Counted from the stretch's first letter, positions 1 to 5,508 are shown. The stretch is DNA of 5,508 nt from Spirochaetaceae bacterium (GCA_003249275.1 QKJO01000184.1:1-5508); one strand, 5' to 3'. Notes: a model not told the origin generated them from the sequence alone. Program-made: numbers and translations.

Positions 1-215
1 AGGTTGTCAAAATTTTTGAGATCTTCGGTCTGATAGTAATCCTCGTCTTTTCCGTATTCATGATCATCTACGGATTTAAATTCCTGAGTGTTGCTTCAAT
101 CAACCAGATGACCGGTATCAATATTTCACTCAGCTGGCTGTATGTTTCAGTCCCTGTTTCGGGTATTGCCTGGTGTCTGGCCCTCATCGAAAGACTATGG
201 AGGCTCTTGAAATGA
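1..215 (+). CDS. TRAP transporter small permease (DctQ-type), 3' end only
   Basis: The reading frame is open from the left edge (first full codon at base 3) to a TGA at 213-215 and gives the last 70 residues of a small integral membrane protein. Two hydrophobic segments are visible, at about residues 5-27 and 45-66 of the fragment, joined by a short polar loop. The second contains Ser-Trp-Leu-Tyr followed by Val-Pro-Val-Ser-Gly, resembling the conserved W-Y...P-G pattern in the last helix of DctQ proteins. In this family the small permease pairs with the large permease (DctM) in the cytoplasmic membrane and, with a periplasmic DctP protein, drives ion-coupled solute uptake. The next gene is a clear DctM homologue starting inside this stop codon, which strongly supports the call despite the missing N-terminus. 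The substrate cannot be read from this fragment. Confidence 0.86.
   Translation, partial: VVKIFEIFGLIVILVFSVFMIIYGFKFLSVASINQMTGINISLSWLYVSVPVSGIAWCLALIERLWRLLK
199..203 (+). promoter_or_regulatory. Shine-Dalgarno sequence that sets the dctM-type start
   Basis: GGAGG lies 8 nt upstream of the ATG at 212, inside the end of the small permease gene. It decides between three in-frame starts. GTG 173 and ATG 197 would leave the motif at or inside the coding start, whereas ATG 212 is optimally spaced and forms an ATGA overlap with the upstream stop codon, suggesting translational coupling. Confidence 0.75.
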
Positions 216-1510
216 TTATCACAAATCCCGGAGCCGTATGGCTTCTGCTGGGAGTATTTTTTCTACTGATTCTGTTCAGAACACCTATAGCCTTTGCTAT
301 CGGTTTTTCAAGTCTGATGACTACCCTGTACCTGGGACTGCCCGTAGGAATGGTAGTTCAGAATATGGTGAAGGGTATAAATGTATTCGCCCTCATGGCC
401 GTACCTTTCTTTATTCTGGCCGGTGAGATCATGGGTTCCGGCGGTATCTCCGACAGGCTCATCAAACTCTCCAATGCCTGTGTCGGCTGGATGAGAGGCG
501 GTCTCGCCATGGTCAACATCATGGCCAGTATGTTTTTCGGCGGCATCTCCGGATCTTCTGCAGCAGACACTTCATCCATCGGTGCCATCATGATCCCCAT
601 GATGAAAAAGCAGGGTTACGACGCCGAGTTCGCGACCAATGTCACCATGGCCAGTTCGGTCCAGGGTATGCTGATTCCCCCGAGCCATAACATGGTTATC
701 TACTCGCTGGCTGCCGGCGGTGTTTCGGTCGGAGCTCTGTTCATGGCCGGAATGGTTCCCGGAATTCTGCTGGGTGTGGCTCTTATGATCTTCAGCTACA
801 TCATGTCAGTTGTCAGAAAGTATCCCATCGGGGAGAGCTTTTCTATCAAGAATCTCTTAATCACACTGAAGGGCTCCATCCTGGGACTCGGAACGGTTCT
901 GATCGTTGTGGTCGGTGTCATTACCGGTATCTTCACGGCTACCGAATCGGCGGCCATCGCGGTGGTCTACTCCTTTATTCTGACATTTTTCATCTACAGG
1001 GAAATTCCTCTGAAAGAGTTCTGGAATATCCTTTCCAGATCCCTCAAGACTCTGTCCATCGTTATGATCCTGATCGGAACATCTTCGGCCTTCGGCTACC
1101 TGCTGGCCTATCTGAAAGTTCCGGCACTTATTGCCCAGGTGATTTTTGCAATTTCGACCAACAAGATCGTCGTTCTGCTGGTGATGAATGTGTTCATGCT
1201 GTTTCTGGGAATGATCATGGATATGTCGTCCATCATCCTGATCGCCACACCCATCCTGCTGCCCATCGCCGTTCAGGTCGGCGTCGACCCCATTCACTTC
1301 GGGGCGGTTATGATTCTGAACCTGGGAATCGGTGTTATTACACCTCCCGTCGGCAGTACACTGTTCATCGGAAGTGCCATTTCGGGTGTCAAAATTGAGA
1401 GACTCTCCGTCACCCTGCTGCCCTTCTATGCGGTAATGTTTATTGTTCTGATGCTGATTACCTATGTTCCCCAGGTTGTAATGACCATCCCCACGATGCT
1501 GGGATTTTAA
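212..1510 (+). CDS. TRAP transporter large permease (DctM-type)
   Basis: This complete 432-residue polytopic membrane protein has the usual length for DctM. It forms the transport channel of a tripartite ATP-independent periplasmic (TRAP) importer, moving a solute delivered by a periplasmic binding protein with ion symport. Family signatures are visible in order: AVPFFILAGE at about 63-72, FFGGISGSSAADTSSIGAIM at about 108-127, IPPS at 155-158, GIFTATESAA at about 239-248 and NLGIGVITPPVG at about 370-381. Long hydrophobic stretches run throughout. The start is ATG 212, chosen for the GGAGG 8 nt upstream and the 4-bp ATGA overlap with the preceding small permease gene; upstream in-frame GTG 173 and ATG 197 are less likely. 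It is evidently the last gene of its operon, since the next gene is convergent and overlaps it by 4 bp. The family call is firm. TRAP substrates are commonly carboxylates such as C4-dicarboxylates, keto acids, sugar acids or sialic acid, but the permease sequence does not identify which. Confidence 0.96.
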   Translation: MIITNPGAVWLLLGVFFLLILFRTPIAFAIGFSSLMTTLYLGLPVGMVVQNMVKGINVFALMAVPFFILAGEIMGSGGISDRLIKLSNACVGWMRGGLAMVNIMASMFFGGISGSSAADTSSIGAIMIPMMKKQGYDAEFATNVTMASSVQGMLIPPSHNMVIYSLAAGGVSVGALFMAGMVPGILLGVALMIFSYIMSVVRKYPIGESFSIKNLLITLKGSILGLGTVLIVVVGVITGIFTATESAAIAVVYSFILTFFIYREIPLKEFWNILSRSLKTLSIVMILIGTSSAFGYLLAYLKVPALIAQVIFAISTNKIVVLLVMNVFMLFLGMIMDMSSIILIATPILLPIAVQVGVDPIHFGAVMILNLGIGVITPPVGSTLFIGSAISGVKIERLSVTLLPFYAVMFIVLMLITYVPQVVMTIPTMLGF

Positions 1511-3411
1511 GCCTTGCTGATAACAGGGGTCCGTCCTTTCCGGTATTCCCGGGGGGAGGACCCTGTTTTCTGTTTAAACACCCTGCTGAAGTAGTTGGAA
1601 TCGTCGAATCCGACGGAGAAGGCGATATCCGAAATGGGAAGATCTTCCCTTATCAGCAGTTCCTCCGCTTTGGCGATTCTTATCTTTGTCAGATAATCAA
1701 TGAATGAGCAGTCGGTTTCACTTTTGAATAGGTGCTGAAAATAGGATGGACTCAGATTGACGCAGTCCGCAATGTCCTTGACTGTCAGCGGTTTGTTGTA
1801 GTTTTCCCTGATGTAGTCCTTGGCTGTCTGAACAAAACGGCTGCTTCTGGTCTGCACGGCAGAGTTGAAAAGCATGAAAATTTCATCCAGAATGGAGAGC
1901 ATCTTTTTCTCCAGATAGCTGGTATTGGTCATCTTCTCGATGTTGTTGTAATAGTCGACGCTCTTTCCTCTGAGAATTTCTTCATCCGCACCCAGGGCGA
2001 TGCCCGCATCGGTCATCAGCCCCAGCAGTTCCAGAAGCCGGCCTTTCAGAATCTTCAGATTCACAGCGGGACAGGCGCTGATTTTTTTAAGATAGGAGGA
2101 CATGGCATCCCGGGCAGCGTCCTTGTTTCCGCTCCTGATGGACTGTATGATCTCCTCTTTTTCCATGGACATATCAAGAGCTTCGGAGGATCTCTTTCCA
2201 GGATTCTGGATTTCATCCAGATGAATAACCAGACCCTTTCCCAGTTTGTCCGCCGTATTCAGGGCCTCAAAGGCGTCACGGTAGGAGTACCTCAGACCGA
2301 TGAGCTTTGTGTACTTGTTGCCGATGCCGAAATTGACGGGAATATCGAACTTCTCTTTCAGAGACTCCCGCAGTTCTTCGGCCAGGTGGATTGCCACTGT
2401 CTCTTTCTCTTCCGGTTCCAGGGCCAGACAGATGCCGATTATATTTTTACTGATGGGAATTATGAGAAACCGGTCTCTCCCCTTGTTCCTTGTCATGACA
2501 TCATCCAGATAATCAAAGAGCAGAAGCTGGTGTTTGTCCCAGAAGGGATTCTCTGCGAAAATCCTGACAACAATGAAGGAGTTCAGAGGTTCCCTGACTC
2601 CGATGATCTCAAGCATTTCGCTGATTTCACCCTCAATGGCATTGGAAAAGGTGATGTTCTGGAGGATATTCTCCTTCAAAAGCGGAATGACCTGACTCAT
2701 CCGGTAGTGAATCTGCTTCAGTTCCATAAAAACACCCCAGGTGAGGGTGAAGGCGCTGACTACGGAGAAAACGTAATAAACCCACCACTGTTTGGTAGCC
2801 GCCCCGATGACAAAAGAGCAGCCGAAAACAAAGATACTGATCTGGTAGAGATCTCGGCGGTTGGCTTTTCTCTCCGTCCGGTTCTGTCTGGAAATGGAAA
2901 TGATCCGGAACAGGGCTGTGGCCGCAATGATCAGGCCGATCAGTACGGAAAGACCGATGGTCACCTCCCTGCTGTAGAAGGGCGCCAGTCCGGAAGGTGT
3001 GTTCAGGTCCCTGAGCTGAACGGTACCCATATTGAGAAGGAGATAGGTGCCTCTCGTCCCCAGGGTGTTGACCACAACATGAACGATGCCGAACACCAGG
3101 CCGGTCAGGTAATAGTACCTCTTTTTTCCGTGGGTATTGCTGATCATGAGAATACTGGGGAAACAGATCGAATTGAACAGAAAGACCCGGGCGTTGTTGA
3201 CCACCAGAGCGGTTTCGGCAGATCCGACCAGGAGCTGCAAAGGTCTCCCCAGCAGAAAGATACTGAAGGAAAAGAGATAGACTACAAGACTCTGGCGGTC
3301 TCGGGTTCTTGCCTGGTCCGTCAGAGTGAAGTAGAGAAAAAACAGCATAAATATTGTACCGGCAAGGGTCGGGGCTATGAGATTGCCGAATACCAGAATG
3401 TAGTAATCCAT
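1507..3411 (-). CDS. Membrane-anchored AraC-family transcriptional regulator (7TM, GGDEF-like, AraC HTH)
   Basis: This 634-residue protein is about twice the length of a classical AraC regulator. Residues 1-230 hold about seven hydrophobic segments (near 8-30, 43-62, 77-90, 100-118, 149-171, 190-203 and 209-229), so the N-terminus is a membrane sensor-like module. Residues 275-400 resemble the degenerate GGDEF-like region of CdaR/YesN-type regulators, including VNFGIGNKYTKL and a following SYRDAFEAL helix. A helical linker follows (about 415-520). Residues 527-625 are a typical AraC DNA-binding domain: the first helix-turn-helix is around LTVKDIADCVNLSPSYF (542-558), and the second is around ISDIAFSVGFDDSNYFSRVF (593-612), followed by the conserved Gly-Ser-Ser-Pro-Arg-Glu-Tyr-Arg ending. 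Such proteins probably act as one-component systems that bind DNA while held in the membrane. ATG 3411 is preceded by GGAAGG 10 nt upstream, and the first helix starts directly after it. Flanking TRAP and URO-D-like genes are the likely targets (inference). The ligand is unknown. Confidence 0.92.
   Translation of the reverse strand: MDYYILVFGNLIAPTLAGTIFMLFFLYFTLTDQARTRDRQSLVVYLFSFSIFLLGRPLQLLVGSAETALVVNNARVFLFNSICFPSILMISNTHGKKRYYYLTGLVFGIVHVVVNTLGTRGTYLLLNMGTVQLRDLNTPSGLAPFYSREVTIGLSVLIGLIIAATALFRIISISRQNRTERKANRRDLYQISIFVFGCSFVIGAATKQWWVYYVFSVVSAFTLTWGVFMELKQIHYRMSQVIPLLKENILQNITFSNAIEGEISEMLEIIGVREPLNSFIVVRIFAENPFWDKHQLLLFDYLDDVMTRNKGRDRFLIIPISKNIIGICLALEPEEKETVAIHLAEELRESLKEKFDIPVNFGIGNKYTKLIGLRYSYRDAFEALNTADKLGKGLVIHLDEIQNPGKRSSEALDMSMEKEEIIQSIRSGNKDAARDAMSSYLKKISACPAVNLKILKGRLLELLGLMTDAGIALGADEEILRGKSVDYYNNIEKMTNTSYLEKKMLSILDEIFMLFNSAVQTRSSRFVQTAKDYIRENYNKPLTVKDIADCVNLSPSYFQHLFKSETDCSFIDYLTKIRIAKAEELLIREDLPISDIAFSVGFDDSNYFSRVFKQKTGSSPREYRKGRTPVISKA
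1522..1575 (+). terminator. Probable intrinsic terminator of the TRAP operon, inside the regulator gene's 3' end
   Basis: AACAGGGGTCC at 1522-1532 pairs with GGACCCTGTT at 1558-1567, giving a 10-bp stem with one bulged G. Further pairing within the enclosed region (TCCTTTCC with the following G-rich run) is possible using G-U pairs. The right arm runs into the T-rich TTCTGTTT at 1568-1575. It starts 12 nt after the transporter stop codon, as expected for a rho-independent terminator of the plus-strand transcript. No T-tract follows the structure in the minus direction, so it should not stop the regulator transcript. The T-tract is interrupted by C and G, which limits confidence. The region also encodes the last residues of the convergent regulator. 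Confidence 0.55.
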
Positions 3412-3421
3412 TTTAATTGAA

Positions 3422-3427
3422 CCTTCC
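3422..3427 (-). promoter_or_regulatory. Shine-Dalgarno sequence of the AraC-type regulator gene
   Basis: On the minus strand GGAAGG lies 10 nt upstream of ATG 3411. It is a slightly imperfect, long-spaced ribosome binding site. It is unusual because it forms the outer end of one arm of the perfect inverted repeat at 3422-3465, so it would be base-paired in any transcript that reads through both arms. Confidence 0.55.
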
Positions 3428-3465
3428 GCCGTGTGGAGGATGAACCATCATAGCACGGCGGAAGG
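3422..3465. repeat. Perfect 12-bp inverted repeat upstream of the regulator gene
   Basis: CCTTCCGCCGTG at 3422-3433 is the exact reverse complement of CACGGCGGAAGG at 3454-3465, with 20 bp between the arms. A small inner dyad (GATG, AAC, CATC at 3439-3449) lies in the loop. The arm centres are 32 bp apart, close to three helical turns, which would place both arms on the same DNA face. No T-run follows in either direction, so it does not look like an intrinsic terminator. It could be an operator at the predicted promoter of the regulator gene, or an RNA hairpin in a read-through transcript from the upstream URO-D-like gene. The repeat itself is read directly; its function is inference. Confidence 0.85.
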
Positions 3466-3475
3466 GACTGGGCAA
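3447..3475 (-). promoter_or_regulatory. Candidate extended -10 promoter for the AraC-type regulator
   Basis: On the minus strand TGCTATGAT spans 3455 to 3447, an extended -10 element with one mismatch to TGnTATAAT. TTGCCC at 3475-3470 is a 4-of-6 match to the -35 consensus, with a 17-bp spacer. The predicted start site is near 3440, giving a leader of about 29 nt that still contains the GGAAGG ribosome binding site. The element lies within and beside the 12-bp inverted repeat, one arm of which occupies the spacer. This is a prediction by motif only. Confidence 0.45.
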
Positions 3476-3503
3476 ATGGGTACCTGCATTCCCGGGGAAC
3501 TGG

Positions 3504-4538
3504 TTAAAGACGGGAAGAGATCTCCAGATAATTTGACACCTGTTCGTCGGAAACGGAGGTATCGATTCCCACGCAGGACATGGACACGGGGCCTTCTCCG
3601 GCAGCTTCGGCCATGGTTTTCAGTTCCTTTTCCAGTTCGGCGGTGCTGATCTTGGCCAGACGGACGGGGCTGTAGCGGAGATTGAGATGCACTCCGGGAA
3701 GAGCCTTCCGGACGGCGGCGATGTCAGAACCCGCACCGATTTCGGCAAAGCTGAGATTTCTGACCTTGGCGTAGCCATCGGCAACGTGTTCCATGGACGC
3801 TCCGCAGTGATGAATACCATAGGGCTGGAATACATCGGACAGCCTGTTGTCGGCATCCAGAAGAAATTCTTCATAGGTGTCGTTGGAGACCATTTCGACG
3901 GAACAGTTGGAGTGGACATAGACTCCCTTGATTCCGGGCAGAAAGTTGACGATGGCTGTTACGCCACCGGACATGACATCGGAAAAAGACTTGATCCGTT
4001 TTCCCACGTCCAGTGAAAAATCAGTCAGCTTCCCGATGAAGGCCGAGGTGTCTTCGGGATTCATATAGAAATCCATCATCACCTCTTCGCCCCGCAGGTC
4101 CAGGGCAAGATTGAGAACTCCCTGAAGGTTGATGGCGGAGATCACGTGTCCGTACTTCTTTTTCAGGTACTCCACATCCGCCATGGCTTCCTGCCAGAGG
4201 GGGTGGGCATCCAGATCGGGCAGCTTAAAATCTTTCATCTGATCGGCGGTCAGTTTGGGACTGATCACTTCGGGCGGGATGTCGGCGCCATAGCGTATAT
4301 CGCATCCCAGCAGGGCGGAGTAGAGAAAACCGCTGGCCAGAAGATCGGTTCCCCAGACGGGGCGGGCTTGAGGATTTTCATCCCCCAGACCAAAGGCTCC
4401 GAAGAGTCTGTGCAGCTCCCGGCGCATTTCCTGATCCGCCGGAATTCTCTTCTCCGGATTGAAAAAAAAGTCTCTTGAAAAATCGATTCCTATTTTGCTG
4501 TTCCACCAGGATGGATGGAATGTGACATCAGTCTTCAT
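3504..4538 (-). CDS. URO-D superfamily protein, candidate zinc-dependent methyltransferase-like enzyme
   Basis: This is a 344-residue soluble protein of the uroporphyrinogen decarboxylase superfamily, of typical length. Recognisable features are the N-terminal FHPSWWNSKIGIDF segment, a central NPEDTSAFIGKL helix corresponding to the superfamily's D-P-E segment, GVYVHSNCSVEMVS near 205-218, GIHHCG at about 241-246 and MSCVGID near 320-326. The His-x-Cys plus a late Cys (about C322) matches the zinc-ligand pattern of the MtaA/MtbA branch, which transfers methyl groups between corrinoid proteins and thiols. It lacks the N-terminal Arg-rich substrate motif of HemE, so heme synthesis is unlikely. 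The start is ATG 4538, which has AGGAGG 4 nt upstream; an in-frame ATG at 4553 would place that motif inside the coding region. It reads toward the AraC-type regulator gene across a 92-bp gap and is divergent from a second URO-D-like gene. The superfamily is firm. The reaction and substrate are inference, and no corrinoid partner is visible. Confidence 0.9.
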   Translation of the reverse strand: MKTDVTFHPSWWNSKIGIDFSRDFFFNPEKRIPADQEMRRELHRLFGAFGLGDENPQARPVWGTDLLASGFLYSALLGCDIRYGADIPPEVISPKLTADQMKDFKLPDLDAHPLWQEAMADVEYLKKKYGHVISAINLQGVLNLALDLRGEEVMMDFYMNPEDTSAFIGKLTDFSLDVGKRIKSFSDVMSGGVTAIVNFLPGIKGVYVHSNCSVEMVSNDTYEEFLLDADNRLSDVFQPYGIHHCGASMEHVADGYAKVRNLSFAEIGAGSDIAAVRKALPGVHLNLRYSPVRLAKISTAELEKELKTMAEAAGEGPVSMSCVGIDTSVSDEQVSNYLEISSRL

Positions 4539-4542
4539 CAGA

Positions 4543-4548
4543 CCTCCT
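4543..4548 (-). promoter_or_regulatory. Shine-Dalgarno sequence that sets the leftward URO-D-like start
   Basis: On the minus strand AGGAGG is a perfect ribosome binding site 4 nt before ATG 4538. The spacing is short but workable. The only upstream in-frame ATG, at 4553, precedes this motif and has no comparable site of its own, so the five extra residues (MTGGL) are probably not translated. Confidence 0.7.
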
Positions 4549-4562
4549 GTCATTAGGCAAGG

Positions 4563-4592
4563 TTGTTAATTTTTTTGTTTTTATTGTATAAT
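4563..4592 (+). promoter_or_regulatory. Sigma-70-type promoter for the rightward URO-D-like gene
   Basis: A perfect TATAAT at 4587-4592 is preceded by TTGTTA (4 of 6 matches to TTGACA) at 4563-4568 with an 18-bp spacer. The spacer holds a T-rich run (about 4570-4585) that may bend the DNA. The predicted start is near 4599, giving a leader of about 43 nt to ATG 4642. This is motif evidence only, but the region is the only strongly AT-rich one in the window and sits between divergent genes. Confidence 0.6.
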
Positions 4593-4617
4593 AAAGCCGT
4601 TATTTTTGGAATGTAAT
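4588..4617 (-). promoter_or_regulatory. Candidate promoter for the leftward URO-D-like gene
   Basis: On the minus strand TATTAT (4593-4588) is a 5-of-6 match to the -10 consensus, with ATTACA (4617-4612, 4 of 6) 18 bp upstream. It overlaps the rightward -10 element almost completely. TACAAT at 4588-4583 is an alternative -10 with a poorer -35. AT-rich DNA yields such matches easily, so this is a weak call, but some promoter is expected here because the upstream gene is divergent. Confidence 0.35.
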
Positions 4618-4632
4618 AATTTAAGATTTATT

Positions 4633-4636
4633 GGAG
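4633..4636 (+). promoter_or_regulatory. Shine-Dalgarno sequence of the rightward URO-D-like gene
   Basis: GGAG lies 5 nt before ATG 4642. It supports this start over the next in-frame methionine (residue 18), which has no comparable purine-rich motif upstream. Confidence 0.65.
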
Positions 4637-4641
4637 AAATT

Positions 4642-5508
4642 ATGGCTGCTGAAGGATTTAACTACAAACTGAGTGATGCGCAGGGTACGACGATGGAACC
4701 CCTTTCAGTGTCCCGGTTCGATTTTGATAAATACGCCGATTATGAGTCTGTTCTGCTTGAAAAATGCGGGAATTTCAATGACCGTGAATCGGGTGTTCTT
4801 GTCTACAGACGCTTCCGGGTTCCCGAAGTGTTTTCCTGGGGCTGCGCCTCTGCCGCCGGGTCTCTGGAGTGGCAGCTGGGAGCCCTGTCAAAGAGTATGG
4901 CATACAAGGCTGACATCCCCAATTTCCTGGAACCATGGTATGGAATCGGCGTTGTCGCCGGTGCCTTCGGAGTTCCCTATGTCTGGAAGGAGGGACAGGC
5001 ACCGGCGGTGGAACCCCCCTTTACCAGTTCCGGACAGGCTCTCTCGGCTCTGAAATGCAGTATCGCCGAGGGGGAGGCCGGGCGTAAAAATCTCGAAATG
5101 CTGGAGTTCTTTCTGGAGGAGACAAAAGGACGCCTTCCCGTCAGCTGCGGCGATGTCCAGTCTCCTTTGAATATCGCATCCAGTTATCTGATGGACACCA
5201 CCTCCTTTATGCTGGAGATGTACGACGATCCCGAGGGAATCGAGAAATTCATGGGACGGATTGCAGAACTTGAGATCGAGTACTACTCAAAACAAATCAG
5301 CATGATCGGTGACGCCCTGGCCAGACCCGGTCACGGCTTTGCCTCATGCCGGAAATTTTCGGGTCTGGGTTTCAGCGATGACAACTTCACCCTGATGGGG
5401 AATGACCACTATAGTCAGTTTGCCTCTCCGGCTCTTTCCGCTGTGGGAAATGCCCTGGGCGGGACTGTCTTCCACTCCTGCGGGAACTGGGCCGACAGAG
5501 CGGGAGCG
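4642..5508 (+). CDS. URO-D superfamily protein, 3' end beyond the window
   Basis: The frame is open from ATG 4642 to the right edge, giving 289 residues without a stop, most of a typical 330-380 residue URO-D superfamily protein. Supporting features are SCGDVQSPLNIAS near 168-180 followed by MYDDPEGIEKFM (193-204), equivalent to the superfamily's G-P-x-x-A and D-P-E segments; GLGFSDDNFTLM near 241-252; and GGTVFHSCGNW near 273-283. The His-Ser-Cys-Gly motif (H278, C280) fits the zinc-ligand position of methyltransferase-type members; any third Cys ligand would lie beyond the window. The N-terminal Arg-rich HemE signature is absent. It differs clearly from the leftward URO-D-like protein (different N-terminus and motif surroundings), so the two are not a recent duplication. 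GGAG 5 nt upstream and a TATAAT promoter support the start. The exact reaction and substrate are unknown. Confidence 0.9.
   Translation, partial: MAAEGFNYKLSDAQGTTMEPLSVSRFDFDKYADYESVLLEKCGNFNDRESGVLVYRRFRVPEVFSWGCASAAGSLEWQLGALSKSMAYKADIPNFLEPWYGIGVVAGAFGVPYVWKEGQAPAVEPPFTSSGQALSALKCSIAEGEAGRKNLEMLEFFLEETKGRLPVSCGDVQSPLNIASSYLMDTTSFMLEMYDDPEGIEKFMGRIAELEIEYYSKQISMIGDALARPGHGFASCRKFSGLGFSDDNFTLMGNDHYSQFASPALSAVGNALGGTVFHSCGNWADRAGA

Noticed and set aside
173..211. Extended starts for the dctM-type gene at GTG 173 or ATG 197.
   Set aside because: GGAGG at 199-203 is correctly spaced only for ATG 212, which also forms the usual ATGA overlap with the upstream gene and gives the normal family length.
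857..1297. A 146-codon minus-strand frame opposite the dctM-type gene.
   Set aside because: It is highly polar (many Asp, Gln, Asn, His), which is what antisense reading of hydrophobic membrane codons produces. No start signal or domain is evident.
1732..3420. A 562-codon open frame on the plus strand, opposite the AraC-type regulator gene.
   Set aside because: Its translation is rich in Gln, Gly, Asp and His with no recognisable domain, and it lies antisense to a gene with clear membrane and HTH domains. It is a composition-driven shadow.
3422..3465. The 12-bp inverted repeat as a rho-independent terminator of the leftward URO-D-like gene.
   Set aside because: On the minus strand the stem is followed by TTCAATTAAAATGG rather than a T-run, and the 20-nt loop is long for an intrinsic terminator.
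3489..3499. An 11-bp palindrome (TTCCC-G-GGGAA) upstream of the regulator promoter.
   Set aside because: It is short, has no partner copy in the window and no clear relation to the promoter elements; chance is sufficient.
3431..3649. A 72-codon plus-strand frame overlapping the end of the leftward URO-D-like gene.
   Set aside because: It is Arg-rich and antisense to a well-supported gene, and its GGAGGATG at 3435-3442 lies in the loop of the inverted repeat with no ribosome-binding spacing.
4539..4553. Start of the leftward URO-D-like gene at ATG 4553, five codons upstream.
   Set aside because: The AGGAGG ribosome binding site would lie inside the coding sequence; ATG 4538 follows it directly.
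4615..4632. An imperfect AT-rich dyad (AATAA...TTATT) in the leader of the rightward URO-D-like gene.
   Set aside because: Such symmetry is expected by chance in sequence this AT-rich, and the inner bases do not pair.
3504..5508. Annotating either URO-D superfamily protein as uroporphyrinogen decarboxylase (HemE).
   Set aside because: The N-terminal Arg-rich substrate motif of HemE is absent, while the HxCG motifs and neighbouring TRAP genes point to a different branch.

Overview
The window looks like a catabolic or uptake locus from a free-living, probably anaerobic bacterium. Base composition is moderate, except for one AT-rich intergenic promoter region. A Spirochaetota host (Spirochaeta or Oceanispirochaeta type) would suit the combination of a TRAP transporter, a very large membrane-anchored AraC-type regulator and uroporphyrinogen-decarboxylase-like (URO-D superfamily) enzymes. 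Some anaerobic Firmicutes would suit it too. The host call is an inference from gene content; no marker gene is present.

Layout: (1) 1-1510, plus strand: the 3' end of a TRAP small permease gene (DctQ type) and a complete TRAP large permease gene (DctM type), joined by an ATGA stop/start overlap. The substrate-binding DctP gene is not visible and may lie to the left. (2) 3411-1507, minus strand: a 634-residue regulator with about seven N-terminal membrane helices, a cytoplasmic GGDEF-like/YesN-like middle region and a C-terminal double helix-turn-helix AraC domain. It converges on the dctM-type gene, and the two genes overlap by 4 bp at their stop codons. A terminator-like hairpin for the transporter transcript lies inside the 3' coding end of the regulator gene. 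(3) 4538-3504, minus strand: a URO-D superfamily protein with a His-His-Cys-Gly motif and a late Cys, reading toward the regulator gene. (4) 4642 to the right edge, plus strand: a second, divergent URO-D superfamily gene with a His-Ser-Cys-Gly motif, cut off by the window end. (5) Two regulatory intergenic stretches: 3412-3503, with a perfect 12-bp inverted repeat around a predicted extended -10 promoter for the regulator, and 4539-4641, with a good sigma-70-type promoter for the rightward gene and an overlapping leftward candidate.

Working model (inference): the membrane regulator senses an extracellular or membrane-associated cue and controls the TRAP importer and the flanking URO-D-like genes. 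The HxC motifs suggest zinc-dependent methyl transfer of the MtaA/MtbA kind rather than heme synthesis, because neither protein has the N-terminal Arg-rich substrate motif of HemE. No corrinoid protein or substrate-specific methyltransferase is visible here, so the substrate is unknown. The least expected structure is the 12-bp dyad whose arms are 32 bp apart centre to centre, straddle the predicted start site of the regulator gene, and include that gene's Shine-Dalgarno sequence.
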